DNA of 64,000 nt, from NCBI GenBank assembly GCA_034189135.1, contig JAXHVO010000021.1:25798-89797 (forward strand). The letters run 5' to 3'. Below the pieces are notes generated by a model, which saw only the letters and a program-made list of their open reading frames with translations, ran no database searches and was not told where the DNA came from. The position numbers and the translations under genes are program-made. The stretch is from Thermodesulfobacteriota bacterium. Its GTDB lineage: Bacteria; Desulfobacterota; Desulfobacteria; Desulfobacterales; JAUWMJ01. Shown in pieces: positions 56,401 to 60,822 of this stretch (position 1 is the first letter of the stretch; the number at the start of each line of letters is the position of its first letter).

Positions 56401-56927
56401 AATTGAATATCAGAACCTTCATCGTTCGCTGCGTTGTTTACTGTTATGTTAAATGTGTCATCATTGGTAATCGTGCCTGTAGCGGGTCCTGTTACAGTAT
56501 CTCCATCTAGAGGAGTCAAGGTAACCGTGAAAGTCTCATCAGCTTCAACTTTGGTATCTCCAGTGACAGTTACATCAAATGTATCTGTAGCTCCAACGGT
56601 TTGACCATTGTTAAATGTTACTGTACCTGTGGCATCAGAATAGTCTCCGTCACTCGTTGTAGCTGTTCCATCAGATGTCGCATAATCAAATCTGCTAATA
56701 GGGGAAACAGTGCCACTGGTAATAGTAACAGTGAAAGTATATATTGTTGGGCCTGCATTACCCTCTACAACAGATGGGGCACCGATAGATACTTCTATAG
56801 CCGCTGCACTGCCCGCAAAACAAAACACACCCATGAATAAACTGAGGAAGGCGATGGTCATGATCTGCCAACGTACCGCTTTCCTACCCATCGTTTTTGA
56901 ATTTTTATGTGTTAGGTTGTGTAACAT
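50412..56927 (-). CDS. pilY1: Giant PilY1-type pilus tip adhesin with Calx-beta and MopE-like repeats
   Basis: 2171 residues, about twice the usual PilY1. After a signal peptide (IMTIAFLSLFMGVFCFAGSA) come about five Calx-beta domains (residues about 45-600; repeated VEADETF, YATADGTA-type motifs), then two InlB/B-repeat-like segments (GWTGGV and HWTGGV, about 610-755). Three MopE-type metal motifs follow (DNDGDGYT, GDCDDNDATIYPGA, about 760-905). A von Willebrand A-like region with MIDAS DDSGSMS lies near residue 930, and a C-terminal PilY1 propeller (about 1600-2100) carries the calcium loop DINLDKKVDYAFAGDLLGN. A second Ca-like loop is DINSDGTIDMQD. It sits after pilX in the minor-pilin operon and should be exposed at the pilus tip as an adhesin. 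Confidence 0.93.
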   Translation of the reverse strand: MLHNLTHKNSKTMGRKAVRWQIMTIAFLSLFMGVFCFAGSAAAIEVSIGAPSVVEGNAGPTIYTFTVTITSGTVSPISRFDYATSDGTATTSDGDYSDATGTVTFNNGQTVGATDTFDVTVTGDTKVEADETFTVTLTPLDGDTVTGPATGTITNDDTFNITVNNAANDEGSDIQFTVTLNTEVDVAVPVTLNLTDVTATGGGTDYDSTPLPFTFLPPSSIGTTYTFNVPTTADTMVEADETFSVSVTSLPPHWDGIPATGTGTINNDDQFGMTVDSPSAAEGSNVTFSVTMDVARSMAVNASYTTTDGTATLADLDYTQHIGTILPIPAGAAGQVVTFDVATGGDPTVEADETFDVTVSSGDGNFNGTDTTGTGTIVNDDQYGISIDDVTIAEDGGSADFTVMLANAPGDTDVSIDYATADGTAAAGSDYSTTSGTLTIVAGDTTGTISVPIADDTLYEVAETFNVNLTGCSGNGNITDNQGIGTINDNGDTYNASLEASKSVSENAGTVAFTVTLDQQVPGGASVAYATVDTGSATAGSDYTTAIGAVNIVAGDTSGDIIIAIMDDAVNDDGETFDITITPGANQTVSGTPATCTILDDECDLTTSISLSGTASGTVIPDDTGSPHTFTCGMDIPISAIPGPGSQFAGWTGGVAEPDLEQTTILMNGDQTVTASFEDQTYDLSLAQSGEGDVSATPPGGGTGVYTILEGTTINLAATESVAGWTFSHWTGGVTVTGPLTATVVMDQDRIVTAFFTTPGLDPDVDNDGDGYTINQGDCNDTDASIYPGAPEICGNGIDEDCNGMDVSCEVDNDGDGFTLLEGDCDDNDATIYPGATEICGDLIDQDCDGSDLVCTADDTDNDGDGYSENAGDCDDTNSAIYPGAKEICGNGVDEDCYDGDRPCGAEEKCVNIADVPLETQVQAAPANIMFVLDDSGSMSNTRLPVGGVNPSGWERNCSTTNPLYYNPNATYTPWPNHLGTGNLANADLDNPRNYPVTTNPNISSAAFNINGNPYLNLVAGPEYITVERGAYTSGSYASADAVRLTGVPATATAGITVTVDNSDAEFSGEDWTGTWGGSSWINGTHCLTWTDPMTWILTVPVTGQYTVEKHIDDYYTWVNAADYRIYSGNVQQGATISIDQQTADGWTSLGTYNFNASTPTVQTISYASYFIWNDDDGDSTRDNDEIYLVNIDGAGAAGAISYYRVDPAVVAARGNITNFNQLTLTAPPAGIVTGRSYVQERQNFVNWFTYYRTSDKAAKAGVSRVIEDMENVSIGMHSIQNRVNQPVLPVDVEGVPDQTDTLLATLYNNVYPSGWTPLRNAFVKVGQYLDASDGINPAGLGASPIAGAAAGGACQQNFVIVMTDGYYNGGAPAIGNADGDNSTIWDGGLFGDTYSNTLADIAMHYYERDLSVALEDLVPVNARDSATHQHIVSYFVSFGVFGTIDPDDYANCPSGPAILPNPICPTWPDVSTNQARVDDMFHGAVNGRGQYLSAANPQDMIDALNAIMQSIQERIGSGSAVSINSQELHSETVIFQGIYDTATWTGDIKALDVDEHTGNVIMDPEKWSAHTQLESLDWNTGRRIITHNGTDGIAFRDSEIPAAQLSLLAATAAEQTAMVNYIRGDTTNEQGQGGTYSFRSRSSKLGDIVHSTPLLLDNVLYVGSNDGMLHAFHKDTGNEIFAYIPRLVFDNLVNLTMPNPGYNHTYFIDQAPFAARVGAKDLLVGTMGKGGKGLYCLNVTDIDTVGDPESAATAADIVEWEYPDSSDPDNSPDPDMGYGFSRAFIVDSNIGSKVVILGNGYDSTDNKAVLYVFDAATGTLLRKIDTGAGSAVDCNGLSTPVLIDINLDKKVDYAFAGDLLGNMWKFDLTANNTGSWEIAYSDGVNKKPLFQAKSELGFSQPITMKPDVMRQCGIDKEGYMVLFGTGRYIGNTDFLDTSVQTVYGIWDWADHWTAGGETGPDKYLGHLTAGSPRMLSNLDGNGALSANAQGVTLQNQTQAFFGDVGGEKFRVLSDNQISLYSLSSDPPNSHAGWYFDLPATSERSIMNVFVRDYVLNVITTIPSDSPCGAGGDSILMSMDACDGSRLDAAFFDINSDGTIDMQDMINIGSANNPIWVPPTGWKKTGIYYPPAVLSLPGGIARYYYSTSSGNITTTDQTDEEKGLFSWREIE

Positions 56928-57000
56928 TTTAATTCTCCTTCCTCTGAATTAAGTTCCCTTATTTTTTTATTTATCGCTTTATCTTTATCAGTAACAATTT

Positions 57001-57041
57001 AACATCCAACCCTTTCATTGGGATTCAAGGTTGGACGTTCG
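57001..57041. repeat. Short word-built palindrome between pilX and pilY1
   Basis: AACATCCAACC at 57001 pairs with GGTTGGACGTT near 57029-57039. The flanking TTCGATGTTCGATGTTC shares words with the spacers at 40.96 and 63.88 kb. Confidence 0.4.
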
Positions 57042-57065
57042 ATGTTCGATGTTCATTCAAAACGC

Positions 57066-57581
57066 TTAGAACCTCTTCCTGTATCCCATCATAATTAAGG
57101 ACCGTCCCTGGCCTACCGTTGAGTTAAAGAGCCCGTAAACCGAATAATCAAATAAATTAGAGGCGGTCATATCCAGGGAGGCTCCTCCGGCAATTCCGTT
57201 GCTGATGGCTGCCTGAGCCGCGTTATTATTGGCATCGCCTGCGTCATTCATGTTGTGGGACAGTTGTGCATTACCGCCGGGAGTCCAGTTCCAGTTGCCC
57301 ACAACTTCCATATCAGCGGCTGCCGATGAATCTGTCAGCCAGTCGTAACTTGCCGGTGATGAAATATCATTGTCCTCCATAATCTGTCCCAATTCAACAA
57401 CTGCGCCCTCGGCCTTGTAAAAGTTATGTCGGTATATCGCTTCGTTTCTTACAATCTGTAGTTCAATAACCGTATCATTGGTCGAAACCGTACCCAATAA
57501 CGTAAGCAGAACTAAAATAATCAATACGATTACTATTGCCGAGCCTTGTTCATTATTAATATTTGAGATCATCTGTTTCAT
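57066..57581 (-). CDS. pilX: PilX-like minor pilin
   Basis: 171 residues. The N-terminal NNEQGSAIVIVLIILVLLTL is a short leader followed by a hydrophobic helix, as in PilX (leader-peptide Gly before Ser; the usual Glu5 is not obvious). The NEAIYRHNFYKAEGAVVELG segment matches the PilX N-terminal family. It is placed between pilV and pilY1, the standard order, and is expected to join the minor-pilin priming complex at the pilus tip. Confidence 0.85.
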   Translation of the reverse strand: MKQMISNINNEQGSAIVIVLIILVLLTLLGTVSTNDTVIELQIVRNEAIYRHNFYKAEGAVVELGQIMEDNDISSPASYDWLTDSSAAADMEVVGNWNWTPGGNAQLSHNMNDAGDANNNAAQAAISNGIAGGASLDMTASNLFDYSVYGLFNSTVGQGRSLIMMGYRKRF

Positions 57582-57620
57582 AAAAAATGTATCCTTTCAT
57601 CACCATCAGGTTACAATTTG

Positions 57621-58070
57621 CTAAACATCCTGAGCCCTTACAAATACAACAGTGGAACTTCTGTTGCCGCGGCCGGTAATGGTGACTTCAATGACTTTAG
57701 TATTAGAGCTGGGTGTGGTCCCGTTTAAATTCTGTGTCACTGCCCCGGCAATGGTACCCGAATCGTCCCACACTGTCCACTGCATTTGATAATTACCGGC
57801 AACGGTTCCTGGAATAACGGGAGGAGGATGATTGCCAGGGGTTAACAAGGCGTCGGAATACGGTCGAAGCATAAGTGTTTCTACCAGATCCTGTCCCCAT
57901 ATGGACGCTTCCGTGCTTATCCTGGCACCTGTATTTCCGCCAGTGGATCTGATCTGCATGGTTCCCACGCCCAAAATTCCAATGGAAAATATGGCCAGGG
58001 CAATAAGAACCTCGATGAGGGTATAACCCCGTTCCTTATAAATACTTGTTTTATCTTTAATAGCATACAT
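57621..58070 (-). CDS. pilV: PilV-like minor pilin
   Basis: About 149 residues. The prepilin site is KERGYTLIEVLIALAIFSIG, with cleavage after Gly and Glu5 present. The VGTMQIRSTGGN and ASIWGQDLVETLMLRPYS segments are typical of PilV. The ATG at 58070 follows AAAAGGAG and replaces the longer frame from 58103. It should form the priming complex with FimT/FimU, PilW, PilX and PilY1. Confidence 0.9.
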   Translation of the reverse strand: MYAIKDKTSIYKERGYTLIEVLIALAIFSIGILGVGTMQIRSTGGNTGARISTEASIWGQDLVETLMLRPYSDALLTPGNHPPPVIPGTVAGNYQMQWTVWDDSGTIAGAVTQNLNGTTPSSNTKVIEVTITGRGNRSSTVVFVRAQDV

Positions 58071-58134
58071 GAATTTTGCTCCTTTTGAGTCAGCGGTTAA
58101 CAAGCCAGGCTTTCTGCCACTTTGCCTTTTCCTT

Positions 58135-58782
58135 TTACAAATTTCTACATACGATATCAGACGTTATCATCATTCGGCGAAACTGATCATTGGGGGAAAG
58201 CAAAATATTTGTTCCCTGCTGATTCTGATACGTCTGATTGTCGGTTTTCTTAAAAAACATAACAGGAACAGTCTGGCTGGACCTGGCTACCATTGTCACC
58301 TGGACCGACTTTACATTCGATGCATTCATTGGGTTTGACACCACATTTCCATTGGCATCAAGATAGACAAAATTGAGTGCATCTATAAATTCGGCTAAAG
58401 GCTGCAAACCGCCTCCCCCGTTGACTTCCCTTCCCAGGGAACCTGCTGCGTTAATGGCGTAACGCACATCCTCATCTGGATCGGTTACGTTTCCGTCTCC
58501 GTCAAGATCCATGGTAAAACGAAATGTATTGGCCTGCATGGTTACAATCCCTGCCCCTGCATTGGCAGGATCATATCCCGCCATCCTTATTTCCCTTTCC
58601 ATGAGCTGCATTGCCCCTCTCAGGCTCTGCTGCATTTCAACCATGAGCTGCTGTGTCAGATGTGACTTTAGCTGTGTCATATACGTCGTATAGATCCCTG
58701 CAAGAAGGATAGAAGTTATTGCAAGTGCGACCATCAGTTCAATCAAAGTAAATCCTTTTCGCCAGTTTGATATTGCTTTCAT
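58135..58782 (-). CDS. pilW: PilW-like minor pilin
   Basis: About 215 residues. The prepilin site is WRKGFTLIELMVALAITSIL. Typical PilW segments are LMVEMQQSLRGAMQLMEREI and RMAGYDPANAG. An AAAGGG site stands before the ATG at 58782, while the longer frame to 58845 overlaps fimT. The C-terminus has two cysteine-free strands ending MMITSDIVCRNL, with one terminal Cys. It is part of the pilus-tip minor pilin set. Confidence 0.9.
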   Translation of the reverse strand: MKAISNWRKGFTLIELMVALAITSILLAGIYTTYMTQLKSHLTQQLMVEMQQSLRGAMQLMEREIRMAGYDPANAGAGIVTMQANTFRFTMDLDGDGNVTDPDEDVRYAINAAGSLGREVNGGGGLQPLAEFIDALNFVYLDANGNVVSNPMNASNVKSVQVTMVARSSQTVPVMFFKKTDNQTYQNQQGTNILLSPNDQFRRMMITSDIVCRNL

Positions 58783-58835
58783 CGTATCATTACCCTTTAA
58801 TTGCATTTCTCTTTCCCCATTGCATATTTCATGGA

Positions 58836-59363
58836 TCAGTTCCATGTTCCACCACCATCCGTACTTGTTCGGATGACTGTGCTGCCGGAGATTCTGAGCC
58901 TTATTTGCTTTAAAAAGAGATTTTGTGAAGTGCTTTGCAATTCAACAGACCCTATTCTACTTTGAATAGGAAGCCCCCTTGCATTAAACCCGCACCATGT
59001 GACCAGTCCGGTAAATATCGTCGCATTGGTGATATCCACGTCAGGCGGCATGGTTTCGCTTTTAAGCACTGTATCACCACCATCAATAATTCCATTAGCA
59101 TTTGAATCACTAAATACGGTAAAGGTGTCACCTCCGGTATTGAAGTTAATAGAAACCGGAGTTTTTTCCTTAATCGCCATTAACCTTGCGTACTGCATAG
59201 CAGAATATACATCTCTTGCCCCACTGTTCAATCTATGCTTTGGTAAATGAGAAATAATATTCGGTATGGCTATGGCTGCGGTAATACCTATAATTCCGAC
59301 AACAACCATTACTTCCATTAAGGTAAATCCTCTGTTTTTCTTCATTGACATCTTTTCCTTCAT
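58836..59363 (-). CDS. fimT: FimT/GspH-type pseudopilin
   Basis: 175 residues. The prepilin motif KKNRGFTLMEVMVVVGIIGI has Gly at -1 and Glu5. The GspH/FimT domain follows (HRLNSGARDVYSAMQYARLM, then AIKEKTPVSINFNTGGDTF). Some FimT proteins bind DNA for natural transformation through a positively charged C-terminus; here the C-terminus (LKQIRLRISGSTVIRTSTDG) has three Arg, so this is possible but untested. It is first in the fimT-pilWVX-pilY1 operon, with CAGGAG before its ATG and a sigma-54-like promoter 38 bp upstream. Confidence 0.9.
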   Translation of the reverse strand: MKEKMSMKKNRGFTLMEVMVVVGIIGITAAIAIPNIISHLPKHRLNSGARDVYSAMQYARLMAIKEKTPVSINFNTGGDTFTVFSDSNANGIIDGGDTVLKSETMPPDVDITNATIFTGLVTWCGFNARGLPIQSRIGSVELQSTSQNLFLKQIRLRISGSTVIRTSTDGGGTWN

Positions 59364-59400
59364 TTTGTTATCTCCTGGTATTAAACGCTACCATGAGTTA

Positions 59401-59416
59401 TACAAAATATGTGCCA
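59401..59416 (-). promoter_or_regulatory. Sigma-54-like promoter of the pilus-tip operon
   Basis: On the minus strand TGGCACATATTTTGTA matches the consensus TGGCACG-N4-TTGCA at all fixed positions except the seventh base and the C of the -12 GC. It lies 38 bp before the fimT start codon, giving a leader of about 25 bases. Deltaproteobacterial pilin operons are often RpoN/PilR dependent. Confidence 0.5.
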
Positions 59417-59590
59417 TGTTGGTGACTTGTCACTATGACCGAATCTGAATTTAATAGCCATTTCCCTTTTAATCACCTAACTATTTTATATTGTTTAACA
59501 TACTAACCTTATGCAACTGTCTTTCGGATTAAAAGATCACCTTTTAAACCAGACCGGCCATAATAATTATCACTTATACTATTAAACATT

Positions 59591-59625
59591 TTGTAAAACT
59601 ATTAAATTTTTTAATAGTTTTACAA
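59591..59625. promoter_or_regulatory. Perfect 16-bp inverted repeat upstream of the pilus-tip operon
   Basis: TTGTAAAACTATTAAA and TTTAATAGTTTTACAA are exact reverse complements around TTT. A third ACTATTAAA copy lies just to the left (59578-59586). It is 175 bp upstream of the sigma-54-like site, a suitable place for an enhancer-binding activator such as PilR, though it could equally be a terminator of purQ. Confidence 0.5.
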
Positions 59626-59752
59626 ACGCCCACAGTTTGTTGGGTTTGCCTATTCTTCAGACAAAACGGAATAGTTCCTTCAGTATTACCTATTAGTATA
59701 CTCTGTTGTGTTCTATATATTTGTTTGTCCGTGAGTGTCTGTGTGGCGCTTG

Positions 59753-59780
59753 CCAGGTCGAAGCATCGTTCGAAGCCTGG
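59753..59780. terminator. Hairpin after purQ
   Basis: CCAGGTCGAA and TTCGAAGCCTGG pair with a small bulge around GCATCG, 20 bp past the purQ stop. No T run follows on the minus strand, so termination is tentative. Confidence 0.4.
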
Positions 59781-59800
59781 TCGGTGGCTAATTTTTTAAG

Positions 59801-60628
59801 CTATGCTTGGCGGATATAATCCACTGCATTTTTGAAGATGCGAATTCCGATGGTGGGATCTGGATCTATTTTTTGTTGGCGGCGTTTTTGTTTTTCTTTA
59901 TGGCGGGTCCAGTCCGGATGGTTGGTGGGGTGATTGTAAGCTTCAGGATGGGGCATCAGGCCGAAAATCCGGCCGGTGGGGTCACATATGCCGGCGATAT
60001 CCTGTAAAGATCCATTGGGGTTGAAAGGAAATTTGCCCTGTGCCGGTTTTCCGTCGGGAATGGCATAATACACCGCCACCTGGTGGTTCTCCACCAGACG
60101 GTCGATGGTTTTGCCATCCGAATAAAACTTGCCTTCACCGTGTCGCACCGGAAACTCAAGCTGATCAAGGCCGGTGGTAAAAATACAGGGGGATTTTTTA
60201 TTGACCTTCAAGGTAACCCATCTGTCTATGAAATTACCGCAGTCGTTAAAGGTGATGGCCACGCTTCTTTTCTGGTAGTTCTTATCCAATCCGGGCAGAA
60301 GTCCCATATTGACGAGGGTCTGAAATCCATTACAAATTCCCAGTACCAGGTTTCCTTTATGGATAAATTCAAGTATATGTTCACCGATATTGGTTTTCAT
60401 GCGAACCGCCTGAATCACCCCTGCGCCGTGATCATCGCCCCAGGAAAAACCGCCCCCGAATACCATGATTTTAAAATCATCCAGAATCACCGATCCGTCA
60501 ATCAGGGAATTGATATGAACTCGGGTCACCTCTGCGCCGGCAAGCTCAAACGCATGGGCGGTTTCATTGTCGCAGTTAAGACCGTAACCAGTGAGAACAA
60601 GTACGTTTATCGTATTAGAATGTTTCAT
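59801..60628 (-). CDS. purQ: Phosphoribosylformylglycinamidine synthase, glutaminase subunit (PurQ)
   Basis: 275 residues, a class I glutamine amidotransferase. The N-terminus is VLVLTGYGLNCDNETAHAFE. The nucleophile Cys is in NLVLGICNGFQTL, and His-Glu are in GLMPHPEAYNHPTN. FGGGFSWGDDHGAG is the PurQ/PurL GATase signature. It supplies ammonia to the PurL subunit encoded upstream on the same strand. It is longer than Bacillus PurQ (about 227) and resembles the C-terminal domain of large one-chain PurL. The 195-bp gap to purL holds a strong palindrome. Confidence 0.93.
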   Translation of the reverse strand: MKHSNTINVLVLTGYGLNCDNETAHAFELAGAEVTRVHINSLIDGSVILDDFKIMVFGGGFSWGDDHGAGVIQAVRMKTNIGEHILEFIHKGNLVLGICNGFQTLVNMGLLPGLDKNYQKRSVAITFNDCGNFIDRWVTLKVNKKSPCIFTTGLDQLEFPVRHGEGKFYSDGKTIDRLVENHQVAVYYAIPDGKPAQGKFPFNPNGSLQDIAGICDPTGRIFGLMPHPEAYNHPTNHPDWTRHKEKQKRRQQKIDPDPTIGIRIFKNAVDYIRQA

Positions 60629-60671
60629 GATGATCTTTATTTAGCAACAGCTTCTTTTTGTGTCATGCACA

Positions 60672-60758
60672 TGCGTTTCGGGTTACGGGTTTCGAGTTGT
60701 TAATCAGAAACAAACCTTTTTGATAACCTGCAACCCGCAACTCGCAACCCGAAACACA
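60672..60758. repeat. Long word-built palindrome between purL and purQ
   Basis: The left arm TGCGTTTCGGGTTACGGG... (60672-60704) and the right arm ...CCCGCAACTCGCAACCCG (60723-60758) are reverse complements with few mismatches. Each arm is made of GGGTT(A/G)CG and GAGTTG words. The block GCAACCCGAAACA recurs at 20094-20106. Confidence 0.65.
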
Positions 60759-60822
60759 TACGTGATAGCCAAAACAAGTTAACAAATATTTATCCTGGCT
60801 ATCTATAATTATCGTTGCAGGA

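Larger units (their letters stand above)
59417..59800. other. Spacer between fimT and purQ with two palindromes
   Basis: No gene is visible. It contains the 35-bp palindrome 59591-59625 and a hairpin 59753-59780 (CCAGGTCGAA/TTCGAAGCCTGG). The rest is A+T-rich. Confidence 0.4.

Noticed and set aside
50412..56927. Long shadow frames on the plus strand and tandem DNA similarity suggesting CRISPR or satellite repeats
   Set aside because: The similarity comes from repeated Calx-beta and MopE protein modules; there are no regular short repeats with spacers.
59630..59665. Second GEMM-like motif (GGCAAACC) on the minus strand upstream of fimT
   Set aside because: The GAAA-capped stem and the GACGCAAAGCC segment are missing; the stretch is better explained as a CCCA/TGGG hairpin.
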